A stretch of DNA of 64,000 nt from JAIOZK01 sp964468645 (GTDB lineage: Bacteria > Bacteroidota > Bacteroidia > Bacteroidales > JAIOZK01): assembly GCA_964468645.1 (NCBI GenBank), contig CAYXUU010000015.1:35491-99490 (forward strand), written 5' to 3'. Each line of letters starts with the position of its first letter. Position 1 is the stretch's first letter. The notes under the pieces were generated by a model that saw only the letters and a program-made list of their open reading frames with translations, ran no database searches and was not told where the DNA came from. The translations under genes were made by a program, and so were the position numbers. This document shows positions 44,346-52,411 of the stretch, piece after piece.

Positions 44346-44347
44346 AT

Positions 44348-44812
44348 ATGCCAAGTTTCGTAATAACCGATAAATGTGACGGATGCAAGGCGCTGGATAG
44401 AACCGCCTGTCAATATATCTGTCCCAATGATTTAATGGTACTGAATAAGGAAACCAGCAAAGCATACAACCGTTCGCCGGAAATGTGTTGGGAATGTTAC
44501 AATTGCGTAAAGATCTGTCCGACGCAGGCCATTGAAGTCCGCGGCTATGCCGACTTCATGCCGTTAGGTGGATATGTACAACCTCTCCGCAGTTCCGATG
44601 CAATCATGTGGTCGGTGAGGTTCAGAAACAACCAGATAAAAAGATTTAAGTTTCCAACAAGAACTACACCCGAAGGTAGTGCTGAACCCGATGCAGGTTT
44701 TATAACAGGCACTGATGATATTAAATCACCCCTTCTAAGAACTGAACCAGAATCACTGGGGACAGAAGAATTGAAAACAATTGAAGTACTTACATATGAG
44801 CGAACAGTTTGA
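44348..44812 (+). CDS. aprB: Adenylylsulfate reductase beta subunit
   Basis: The 154-residue protein matches AprB over its length: the first cluster motif CDGCKALDRTACQYICPND, the second CWECYNCVKICP, then VRGYADFMPLGGYV and FKFPTRTTPEGS. A C-terminal tail would wrap around AprA. Its two [4Fe-4S] clusters carry electrons between AprA-bound FAD and the membrane complex Qmo. It overlaps aprA by 17 bp, so translation is coupled. No AprM-type anchor is present; qmoABC serves that role here. Confidence 0.96.
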   Translation: MPSFVITDKCDGCKALDRTACQYICPNDLMVLNKETSKAYNRSPEMCWECYNCVKICPTQAIEVRGYADFMPLGGYVQPLRSSDAIMWSVRFRNNQIKRFKFPTRTTPEGSAEPDAGFITGTDDIKSPLLRTEPESLGTEELKTIEVLTYERTV

Positions 44813-46697
44813 GCGAATAGAGATCAATACCGACCTGCTGATCCTGGGTGGGGGCATGTCGGCCTGTGGTGCTGCATTTGAGGCCGCTCACTGGGCAAAA
44901 AAGAATAATTTGAAGGTTACCCTTGTCGATAAAGCATCGATGGACAGAAGCGGAGCGGTGGCCATGGGGCTTTCAGCTATCAATATGTATATTGGTCTTA
45001 AGGACAATGATAATACTGTTGAAGACTATGTTAAGTATGTCAAAAATGATTTGATGGGCATCACCCGTGATGACCTGGTTGCTAACATTGCCCGTCATGT
45101 AGATTCTTCTGTACATCTTTTCGAGAAATGGGGATTACCTATCTGGAAAGATGAAAATGGCAAATATGTGCATGAAGGCCGCTGGCAGGTGATGATCCAT
45201 GGTGAGTCTTACAAGACCATCGTTGCTGAAGCTGCGAAAAATGCCCTTGCCGAACTTGGTGAGAACGGGCAATATTTTGAAAGGATATTTATTACAGAGC
45301 CATTAATAGAAGATAATCGTTGTGTTGGCGCCATCGGTTTCAGCGTCCGTGAAAACAAGCTTTATACTTTCAGGGCCAAAGCAGTCCTTGACACCATGGG
45401 TGGTGCAGTTCATGTATTCAAACCCCGTTCGGTTGGTGAAGGCCTCGGACGGTCATGGTATCCCCCCTTCAATTCCGGAGCTAGTGCTTACTTTACCATT
45501 AAGGCAGGGGCAGAAATGACCTGCCAGGAGGTTCGTTTTGTACCTGTCAGGTTTAAAGATGCTTATGGCCCTGTTGGCGCATGGTTCCTTCTTTTCCAGG
45601 CTCAGGCCACCAATGCCCTGGGTGAAGATTATATGACAAAACATGCAGATGAGCTGCAAAACTGGTCCCCTTACGGCCTGAGCAAACCCACCCCCACCAA
45701 CCTCAGGAATCACCTGATGATGTTGGAGGTGAAAGAAGGAAGGCATCCGATATACATGCAAACGGCAAATGCAATAAAAAACATAGCCGGTAAAATCCAG
45801 GATGAGAAAGAAGCTAAAAGAAAGCTGAAGAAACTGGAAAATGAAGCCTGGGAAGATTTTCTTGATATGACAGTCAGCCAGGCCTTATTATGGGCATCTA
45901 CCAATATCAATCCTGAAGAGCATCCCTCTGAGATTGCTGCCTGCGAACCTTATTTTATCAGCTCACATTCAGGCGCCTCGGGAGCATGGGTAAGCGGCTC
46001 TGAAGATATGGCACCGGAACCATACAGGTGGGGTTACCCAAATATGACCACCGTAAAAGGATTATTCGCAGCAGGGGATGCCTCCGGGGCATCAAGCCAT
46101 AAATTCTCAAGCGGATCATTTACTGAGGGTAGAATCGCAGCCAAAGGGGCGTTATCCTTCTGTATGGATCATAATGATATTCCTGAAATCCCGGAAGACA
46201 AACTCAATACCTTATTTGACATATTGCTTCAGCCACTAACAAACTTTGATAAACATAATAACTACTCAAGTGATACTGATATCAATCCTAACTACATAAA
46301 ACCCAAAATGTTCATGTTCAGGCTGCAAAAGCTTATGGACGAATATGCTGGGGGCGTTTCTACCCATTTTATTACCACAAAGCCCCTGATGGAAAAAGGA
46401 CTGGGGTTTTTGCAGTTCATGAAGGAAGACTCTGAAAAGCTGGCCGCAGAAAACCTGAATGAACTGATGCGGTGCTGGGAAAACATCCACAGGATGTGGC
46501 AGGCAGAATCTCACCTGAGATCTATGTTGTTCAGGGAAGAAACCCGGTGGCCGGGGTATTATTTCAGGGGTGACTTTCCGAAAATGAACCAGGAAGAATG
46601 GCATTGTTTTGCCAACTGCCGATGGAACCCCGAAACCAATGAATGGGAAATGATGAAGAAGGATGTGATAGATCTGGTGAAGCTTAATGAGGATTGA
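44796..46697 (+). CDS. aprA: Adenylylsulfate reductase alpha subunit
   Basis: The ATG at 44796 is preferred to an in-frame TTG at 44781, giving 633 residues. It has the FAD-binding start NTDLLILGGGMSACGAAFEA and RSGAVAMGLSAIN. Substrate-site regions include RSVGEGLGRSWYPPFNSGAS and EMTCQEVRFVPVRFKDAYGP, and the C-terminal FAD contact is GLFAAGDASGASSHKFSSGS. These match dissimilatory AprA of the fumarate-reductase superfamily. It interconverts APS and sulfite plus AMP in the cytoplasm. A 135-bp spacer with repeats separates it from qmoA. Confidence 0.97.
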   Translation: MSEQFERIEINTDLLILGGGMSACGAAFEAAHWAKKNNLKVTLVDKASMDRSGAVAMGLSAINMYIGLKDNDNTVEDYVKYVKNDLMGITRDDLVANIARHVDSSVHLFEKWGLPIWKDENGKYVHEGRWQVMIHGESYKTIVAEAAKNALAELGENGQYFERIFITEPLIEDNRCVGAIGFSVRENKLYTFRAKAVLDTMGGAVHVFKPRSVGEGLGRSWYPPFNSGASAYFTIKAGAEMTCQEVRFVPVRFKDAYGPVGAWFLLFQAQATNALGEDYMTKHADELQNWSPYGLSKPTPTNLRNHLMMLEVKEGRHPIYMQTANAIKNIAGKIQDEKEAKRKLKKLENEAWEDFLDMTVSQALLWASTNINPEEHPSEIAACEPYFISSHSGASGAWVSGSEDMAPEPYRWGYPNMTTVKGLFAAGDASGASSHKFSSGSFTEGRIAAKGALSFCMDHNDIPEIPEDKLNTLFDILLQPLTNFDKHNNYSSDTDINPNYIKPKMFMFRLQKLMDEYAGGVSTHFITTKPLMEKGLGFLQFMKEDSEKLAAENLNELMRCWENIHRMWQAESHLRSMLFREETRWPGYYFRGDFPKMNQEEWHCFANCRWNPETNEWEMMKKDVIDLVKLNED

Positions 46698-46832
46698 CGA
46701 ATTGATGTTCTGAGTTCTGTCCTTCGACTTCGCTCAGGATGACATTCGTTTTGAGTTCTGGGTATAGTGTCCAATATCCAATGACCACCAATGACTAATG
46801 ACCAATGACCAATAACTAATGACCAATAACTA
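46698..46832. repeat. Heptad array and CHPERSRR-type repeat between aprA and qmoA
   Basis: 46719-46747 (tccttcgacttcgctcagga core) is the widespread palindromic repeat whose translation reads HPERSRR in spurious annotations. 46769-46832 holds heptads such as caatgac, taatgac and caataac. The qmoA start codon at 46833 lies within the last heptad. Confidence 0.75.
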
Positions 46833-48071
46833 ATGACCCAGAAACCAATAATAGTAATCGGTGGGGGAATCAGCGGTATAACGACAGCCATAGAAGCAGC
46901 TGAAGTTGGTTATGAAGTTGTCCTGGTTGAGAAGCTTCCCTATCTTGGTGGGAGGGTCATCAGATTCCACGAATACTTCCCAAAACTCTGCCCTCCTTAT
47001 TGCGGACTCGAAATCAATTTTAAAAGAATCAGGGAAAATCCCCGCATAAAAGTTAATACTTCATCAGTAGTTAAAGAAATTACAGGAAATACAGGAAACT
47101 ATAGTGTTAAACTTGTTAAGGAACCTGAATATATTAACCGGAATTGTACTGCCTGCGGTGAATGTGAAAAAGTATGCCCGGTTGATCGGCCAAATGAGTA
47201 CAACTACAATATGGATCAAACCAGAGCCGTATATCTTCCGCATGAACTGGCTTTTCCATTCAGGGTTCATATCGATGCTGAATATTGTAAGCAAGAGTCC
47301 TGCGGCAGGTGCCTTGCGGCCTGTAAGTATGACGCCATCGATTTTAATGTTGAGGCCTCAGAGATTGAAATTAATGCTGGCGCAATTGTATATACGACCG
47401 GCTGGGAACCTTATCCTGCTTCAAAGATCAAGGAGTTGCAGTATAAAAATCATCCGGATATTATCACCAATGTGGAGTTTGAAAGACTAACTGCCCCAAA
47501 CGGCCCAACCGGAGGGAAACTCCAAAAACCATCAAATAGCAAGATACCAGACAATGTAATATTCATACAATGTGCCGGTAGCCGTGATGTGAATCATCTC
47601 CCCTACTGTTCGGCGGTTTGTTGCTCGGCTTCCCTGAAGCATGCTCTTAAGGTCAGGGAAATAATACCGCATTCAAGGGTCAATATATTTTATATTGATT
47701 TAAGGGTTACCGGACGAAATGAAGATTTTCTCAACAGGGTTAAAAACGATGATCAGATTTATCTTGTCAGGGGAAAAGCCGGGAAAATTGAAATCAAGGA
47801 TAACAAAATCATTGTAATTGCTGAAGACATAAAATCCGGAAAAAAGACAACAACAGAAGCTGATCTTGTTGTACTTGCAACCGGTATCATGCCATCAGAA
47901 ATTGAAGGAGACCTGGTGTTACAAGGTGAAGATGGATTTTTAATCAGTGACAATGGCATACTTTCGGCAGGCTGTGCAAAAAAACCTATGGATGTTTCAG
48001 CATCACTGAAACAAGCTACCGGAACAGCACTAAAAGCAATTCAAAACACATTGAAATCAGATGGCAACTAA
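46833..48071 (+). CDS. qmoA: Quinone-interacting membrane-bound oxidoreductase subunit A
   Basis: The 412-residue HdrA-like flavoprotein has an FAD Rossmann motif at the N terminus (IVIGGGISGITTAIEAAEVG). PYLGGRVIRFHEYFPKLCPP is typical of Qmo, and ferredoxin-type cysteines appear as CTACGECEKVCPVD and CGRCLAACKYDAID. IQCAGSRDVNHLPYCSAVCC is a further Cys-rich HdrA-type motif. It is shorter than archaeal HdrA, as expected for QmoA. It overlaps qmoB by 11 bp. It probably mediates electron transfer, perhaps bifurcating or confurcating, between AprBA and the rest of Qmo. Confidence 0.95.
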   Translation: MTQKPIIVIGGGISGITTAIEAAEVGYEVVLVEKLPYLGGRVIRFHEYFPKLCPPYCGLEINFKRIRENPRIKVNTSSVVKEITGNTGNYSVKLVKEPEYINRNCTACGECEKVCPVDRPNEYNYNMDQTRAVYLPHELAFPFRVHIDAEYCKQESCGRCLAACKYDAIDFNVEASEIEINAGAIVYTTGWEPYPASKIKELQYKNHPDIITNVEFERLTAPNGPTGGKLQKPSNSKIPDNVIFIQCAGSRDVNHLPYCSAVCCSASLKHALKVREIIPHSRVNIFYIDLRVTGRNEDFLNRVKNDDQIYLVRGKAGKIEIKDNKIIVIAEDIKSGKKTTTEADLVVLATGIMPSEIEGDLVLQGEDGFLISDNGILSAGCAKKPMDVSASLKQATGTALKAIQNTLKSDGN

Positions 48072-50325
48072 AACGGGCACATATATTTGTTCAGGTTGTG
48101 ATATTGGCCGGTGTATTAACATATCAGCACTTGAATCAATTGCAGGCAATGATTTCAATATTACTGTTTGTAAACAACATGAGGCACTATGTTCTGATGA
48201 GGGCTTAAAATTAATTCGCGGGGATATTAAAGGCCATGAGCTTGATGCTGTAGTAATTGCAGCATGTTCGGGCAGAATAAAATCTGAAGATTTCAGGTTT
48301 GGAAGTGAAATACTATCGGAAAGGATCAATTTGCGTGAACTGGTTGCCTGGACACATCCATCACAGGATGAAGACACTCAGATGCTTGCAGAGGACACCC
48401 TGCGTATGGGCCTGGCAAAGGTTAAGGCAATTATCAATCCTACACCTTTTATGCTGGATGATTGTCATAATACTGTTCTGGTTATTGGCGGAGGTGTAAC
48501 AGGACTTACAGCAGCCATTGAAGGAGCCAGGGCCGGTTATAAAATTATTTTAATTGAAAAGGAAGAAAAGCCAGGTGGATGGGCTTTAAATTTATATAAA
48601 CAGATACCCTTAAATCCCCCATACCAGGAACCGGAAAAACCACACATACACAAGCTCATTGAAACTGCCGGATCAATGGATAATATTGAAATCCTTACTT
48701 CAGCTATTATCAAAAAGATCAGCGGACATCCGGGGAATTTTATCATTTCACTGGAACAGGAAGGTAAGGATCTCAACCTTACCGCAGGTTCCATAGTTCT
48801 GGCCACAGGCTGGAAACCTTATGATGCTAACAAACTCACAGAATATCAATATGGTTCAATTCCTGATGTTGTGACCAATGTTGAATTCGAAGAGATGGTG
48901 AAGTGGGGCAACCTCCGGAAAAGATCTGATAAAGGCCCTATCAAGAATATCCTTTTTATTCAATGTGCCGGATCACGCGATGAAAAGCACCTTCCCTATT
49001 GCTCTAATTTCTGCTGTGGTACAGGCTTGAAACAGGCTGGTTATGTGAGGGAAACATATCCTGATGCCAATGTATTTATAATTTATAGGGATATGCGAAC
49101 CCCCGGTCATTATGAGGAGTTTTATAAACATATGCAGGATGATGACAGACTGTTCCTTACAAAGGGGCAAGTACTTGAGATAAAGGCAAAAGGAGAAAGG
49201 CAAAAGGCAAAAGTTAATGAGACTGATAATTTACAAGCCGACGAAGGAGGCGAGGTAAATTATCTTAGTCGAATTAATCCCGGTAACAACGGAGGAGCAT
49301 ATCGGGATCAAAAGCATAATGATAACGGTATTAGTGTCACTGCCTTCAGTGAACTATTCAATGAAGATATTGAACTTGATGTTGATATGGTGGTTCTGGC
49401 TACCGGGATGACACCAAATAATACCGAAGAACTCAATTTGAATTACAGAATGGGAAAAGGATTGCCTGAGCTTAAATATGAATTTCCTGATAGTCACTTC
49501 ATCTGTTTCCCCTACGAAACAAGAAGAACTGGTATTTATGCCGCCGGATCAGTCAGGGCACCAATGGATATTGCATCCAGTATTGACGATGCCGGCGGTG
49601 CTATGTTGAAAGCAATACAATGTATTGAAGCAACAAAGCGTGGTGAATCTGTCCATCCCAGATCTGGTGATCAATCCTGGCCCGATCTTCACATGCAACG
49701 ATGTACAGACTGTAAACGATGTACAGAGGAATGTCCCTTTGGTTCATATGATGAAACGCCTTCAGGTACTCCATTGCCCAATCCGACCAGGTGCAGAAGA
49801 TGTGGTATTTGCCTTGGGGCCTGTCCTGAAAGGATCATCAACTTCAGTAATTTCTCTATTAACAGTATTTCAGAGATGATCAGGGCTGTGCATATCCCCG
49901 ATGAATTTGAGGGGAAACCAAGAATACTGGCTTTTGTATGTGAAAATGACGCATACCCTGCTTTTGATATGGCGGGGTTAAAAAGACTGGAATACAGTCC
50001 TTATCTCAGGATCATTCCCGTAAGATGTATTGGCTCTGTGAATAAAATATGGATATCTGATGCCCTCTCACAGGGTTTTGATGGTATCATGCTTTTCGGA
50101 TGCAAACCGGGTGACGACTACCAGTGTCACTACATCCACGGAAGTGAATTAACACAAACAAGAGGGGAAAACATCCAGGAAACCCTCGATAAGATGATGC
50201 TGGAACCGGAACGGATAAAATCAATAACCCTGGAGATAGATGAATATAATAAAATTCCCGGTATTATTGAAGACTATATGGAAACGATAGAGGGGATAGG
50301 TCCTAATCCGTTTAAAGGAATGTGA
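48061..50325 (+). CDS. qmoB: Quinone-interacting membrane-bound oxidoreductase subunit B
   Basis: The 754-residue HdrA-like protein has an N-terminal YICSGCDIGRCINI motif and FAD motif VLVIGGGVTGLTAAIEGARA (about 140-159). IQCAGSRDEKHLPYCSNFCC follows, then two 4Fe-4S sites (CTDCKRCTEECPFG and CRRCGICLGACP, about 555-592). A C-terminal MvhD-like domain (about 620-745; CENDAYPAFDMAG, GCKPGDDYQCHY) completes the usual QmoB order. Residues about 375-416 form an unusual hydrophilic insertion encoded by a heptad array plus two palindromes, absent from the aligned part of QmoA. Confidence 0.95.
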   Translation: MATKTGTYICSGCDIGRCINISALESIAGNDFNITVCKQHEALCSDEGLKLIRGDIKGHELDAVVIAACSGRIKSEDFRFGSEILSERINLRELVAWTHPSQDEDTQMLAEDTLRMGLAKVKAIINPTPFMLDDCHNTVLVIGGGVTGLTAAIEGARAGYKIILIEKEEKPGGWALNLYKQIPLNPPYQEPEKPHIHKLIETAGSMDNIEILTSAIIKKISGHPGNFIISLEQEGKDLNLTAGSIVLATGWKPYDANKLTEYQYGSIPDVVTNVEFEEMVKWGNLRKRSDKGPIKNILFIQCAGSRDEKHLPYCSNFCCGTGLKQAGYVRETYPDANVFIIYRDMRTPGHYEEFYKHMQDDDRLFLTKGQVLEIKAKGERQKAKVNETDNLQADEGGEVNYLSRINPGNNGGAYRDQKHNDNGISVTAFSELFNEDIELDVDMVVLATGMTPNNTEELNLNYRMGKGLPELKYEFPDSHFICFPYETRRTGIYAAGSVRAPMDIASSIDDAGGAMLKAIQCIEATKRGESVHPRSGDQSWPDLHMQRCTDCKRCTEECPFGSYDETPSGTPLPNPTRCRRCGICLGACPERIINFSNFSINSISEMIRAVHIPDEFEGKPRILAFVCENDAYPAFDMAGLKRLEYSPYLRIIPVRCIGSVNKIWISDALSQGFDGIMLFGCKPGDDYQCHYIHGSELTQTRGENIQETLDKMMLEPERIKSITLEIDEYNKIPGIIEDYMETIEGIGPNPFKGM
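49185..49308 (+). repeat. In-frame repeat insertion within qmoB
   Basis: Four heptads (ggcaaaa, ggagaaa, ggcaaaa, ggcaaaa; 49185-49212) are followed by a perfect 10-bp inverted repeat, GATAATTTAC (49225-49234) with GTAAATTATC (49255-49264). A 6-bp one follows, ATCCCG (49277-49282) with CGGGAT (49303-49308). Each has a 20-nt loop. The qmoB frame stays open throughout. Confidence 0.75.
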
Positions 50326-50608
50326 TGATTCAGGATTGACTATTGACGATGTACGATTGACGATTTAAAAAAGATACTGGATGCTAGATGTTGGATGCTG
50401 GAAATTATATATTTAAGAAAAAATATTCGAAGCTTAAGGCCCCCTTTAGGGGGGATTCAGGGCGGTAACAATGAAACAATAAGACCATAGAAAGAAGGCC
50501 ACGAATGCACGAATATTACAGGATTACATACAGGGACGCTTTCCCTTCCTTCGTCAGGGAATATATCCCTTCAACAATAGTGCATAGAAACAATTGAACA
50601 ATGAAACA
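50326..50608. other. 283-bp repeat-filled spacer between qmoB and qmoC
   Basis: It contains heptads at about 50336-50400 (ggattga, cgattga, tgctgga), a CCCCCTTT/AGGGGGG palindrome at about 50441-50458 and a fragment of the dispersed ggccacgaatgcacgaat type at about 50495-50513. No promoter is convincing. If qmoC is in the same transcript, the RNA carries all of these. Confidence 0.65.
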
Positions 50609-51688
50609 ATGACATTGATCCCAGACATAAAATTCATCAAATCACTTAAAAAGCAGAGCAAAGCCCCATTAAAGCAATGCATGCAATGCGGCAACTGTAC
50701 AGTGGTTTGTGAATTATCTCCGGATGATAATCCGTTTCCACGCAAGGAGATGATCTGGGCAAGCTGGGGGCAAAAAGAGAAACTTGTTGGTGATCCAGAT
50801 ATCTGGCTGTGTCATCAATGTGGTGATTGTTCAACCTATTGCCCCAGAGGAGTAAAACCAGGTGATGTACTGGCTGCAGTCAGAACAGAGAGCATCATTC
50901 ATTATGCACGCCCCCGTTTCCTGGCAAGGTGTATCTCAAAGCCGTGGTTCCTCATCATTGCACTGGCTTTCCCAATGACTGTTATTCTCCTCATTCAATA
51001 TTTTATCGGAACACTGAAAGCTCCTGAAGGACCTGTGAATTATTCAAAGTTCTTTCCCCATGAATACCTGAATTCAACTTTTGGATTGCTATTTCTTTTT
51101 GTATTCATTGCAGGGTGTATCGGGGTATTCAACTTCCTCAGAGATGTGAAATTAATATATCCTGACCGCAGGAAAAGTAAGAAAAGCATATTCACATCCC
51201 TGATACAGGCAAAGATGGAGATACTCTCACATAAGAAATTCAGAACCTGCAATACTCATAAATACAGGTATTATGCCCACTTCCTTGTATTCTGGGGTTT
51301 CGTGATGTTATTGTTTGTCACTCTGTTTGCCATACTATCGGTAATCTTTTTTGAATACCCCATCCCACTTTGGAATCCTATCAAAATAACCGGGAATATT
51401 GCTTCGCTGATGTTACTTACAGGTGGGGGTATCATGATCTGGCAAAGATTGTTTAATAAGGAGCTGACCGGGCATACTTCATACTTTGACTGGATCTTTC
51501 TGATTGGATTTTATCTGCTGGTTATTACCGGTGTTCTGGTTGAGATCTTCAGGTTTGCCGACTGGCATATCGGATATTATTTTTACTCCATTCACCTTAC
51601 CCTGGTCTGGTTTATCATCCTTTATGCGCCATACACCAAGTTTGCGCATATGATTTACCGGACGATAGCGCTTGCATATTCAAGATAA
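50609..51688 (+). CDS. qmoC: Quinone-interacting membrane-bound oxidoreductase subunit C
   Basis: The ATG at 50609 is preferred to a TTG at 50594, giving 359 residues. An N-terminal HdrC-like domain has two [4Fe-4S] motifs (CMQCGNCTVVCELSP and CHQCGDCSTYCPRG). A membrane domain of about six helices follows (about 110-355), resembling HdrE/NarI, with His residues suited to b-type haem (for example YRYYAHFLVFWG and YYFYSIHLTLVWF). It exchanges electrons with the menaquinone pool and anchors Qmo at the inner membrane. It closes the locus. Confidence 0.94.
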   Translation: MTLIPDIKFIKSLKKQSKAPLKQCMQCGNCTVVCELSPDDNPFPRKEMIWASWGQKEKLVGDPDIWLCHQCGDCSTYCPRGVKPGDVLAAVRTESIIHYARPRFLARCISKPWFLIIALAFPMTVILLIQYFIGTLKAPEGPVNYSKFFPHEYLNSTFGLLFLFVFIAGCIGVFNFLRDVKLIYPDRRKSKKSIFTSLIQAKMEILSHKKFRTCNTHKYRYYAHFLVFWGFVMLLFVTLFAILSVIFFEYPIPLWNPIKITGNIASLMLLTGGGIMIWQRLFNKELTGHTSYFDWIFLIGFYLLVITGVLVEIFRFADWHIGYYFYSIHLTLVWFIILYAPYTKFAHMIYRTIALAYSR

Positions 51689-51849
51689 GTTTGATAGAAC
51701 GTTGAACTTTATGATTGTTATGATAAGTCATGATCATAATTATCATAATTTATCATAAGAATCTATGTTCATCATTAATTGATTGCCATGTCAATAATGA
51801 TTTCTTTTTGCAGTTGAAGAACTGCTTACTGCATACTATTTACCGTTTA

Positions 51850-51963
51850 CTACCCTTGCAGCCACTCAAACCGCTTCATCAATGCTTCGATCAGCGTCTT
51901 TTGATGATCGATCTGCTTCTGCAGACAAACAATCCCCTCCTACTGTTCCTGCATCGCTTTCAT
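51850..51963 (-). pseudogene. Relic of the C terminus of an S74-type tail-fibre protein
   Basis: The minus strand reads MKAMQEQ, a TAG stop, then EGIVCLQKQIDHQKTLIEAL and MKRFEWLQG before a final TAG. This aligns with the end of the protein at 61478-64000 (VKAMQEQQGMIENQHALIEM). Only the last ~37 codons survive and an internal stop breaks them. It shows that a related surface-protein gene once lay here. Confidence 0.65.
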
Positions 51964-52083
51964 GACTGAGGATTTTAGGGATTGGTACATATAAAGATAA
52001 TAAAAACCAGGTTAGATATGAAGCAGATGTTAGAAGGTGGATACCCGATGCTGGAAATTCGAAGTCCGAAGTTATACTTACAC

Positions 52084-52322
52084 CAACTTCAAACTGGTAA
52101 CTTCAAACTGGTAACTTCAAACTGGTAACTTCAAACTGGNNNNNNNNNNNNNNNNNNNNNNNNNNNNNNNNNNNNNNNNNNNNNNNNNNNNNNNNNNNNN
52201 NNNNNNNNNNNNNNNNNNNNNNNNNNNNNNNNNNNNNNNAACTGGTAACTTCAAACTGGTAACTTCAAACTGGTAACTTCAAACTGGTAACTTCAAACTG
52301 GTAACTTCGAACTGGTAACTTC
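52084..52322. repeat. 14-bp tandem array spanning the gap
   Basis: The unit actggtaacttcaa repeats about four times before and six times after the gap. It is two 7-nt units (tggtaac, ttcaaac). Related units occur at 39434-39535 and 57968-58040. Confidence 0.85.
52140..52239. other. Assembly gap of 100 N
   Basis: One hundred consecutive N bases lie inside the 14-bp tandem array, so the true array length is unknown. The round number suggests a scaffolding placeholder. Confidence 0.97.
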
Positions 52323-52411
52323 TCACAAAGCATAATAAATCATGATAATCATGATAATCTGCGTTCTATTTCTTAATTTAGAACTATTAACTTATCATAT
52401 AACTCCTTCGA

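Larger units (their letters stand above)
43860..44347. other. 488-bp divergent region upstream of aprB
   Basis: From left to right it holds an unremarkable AT-rich stretch, a 12/13-bp hairpin (44077-44122), a strong predicted promoter (44139-44169) and a heptad array (44170-44340) that would form the aprB leader. No small gene was recognised. Confidence 0.65.
51689..52411. other. 723-bp non-coding region with relic, tandem array and assembly gap
   Basis: Near 51718-51758 are TTATGATAA and TTATCATAA inverted repeats. A relic of a tail-fibre-chaperone gene is at 51850-51963, and a 14-bp tandem array at 52084-52322 is interrupted by 100 N. Another set of catgataat repeats follows at about 52343-52358. 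A plus-strand frame at 51730-51969 is the complement of the relic and is not a gene. Confidence 0.7.

Noticed and set aside
46559..46891. 110-residue minus-strand frame
   Set aside because: Its sequence includes HPERSRR and WSLVIGHWSLVIG runs, well-known translations of intergenic repeats, and it overlaps aprA and qmoA.
44348..51688. A full sulfate-reduction pathway in the window
   Set aside because: No sat, dsrAB, dsrC or dsrMKJOP genes are present; only the APS reductase and Qmo step is supported.
44348..51688. Genomic island carried by an integrase or insertion sequence
   Set aside because: No transposase, integrase, tRNA or target duplication is visible at either side; repeat-rich flanks alone do not prove it.
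51730..51969. 79-residue plus-strand frame
   Set aside because: It is the antisense of the tail-fibre relic plus low-complexity ATAATT repeats.
52084..52322. CRISPR-like array
   Set aside because: The 14-bp units are contiguous with no spacers and no cas genes are present.
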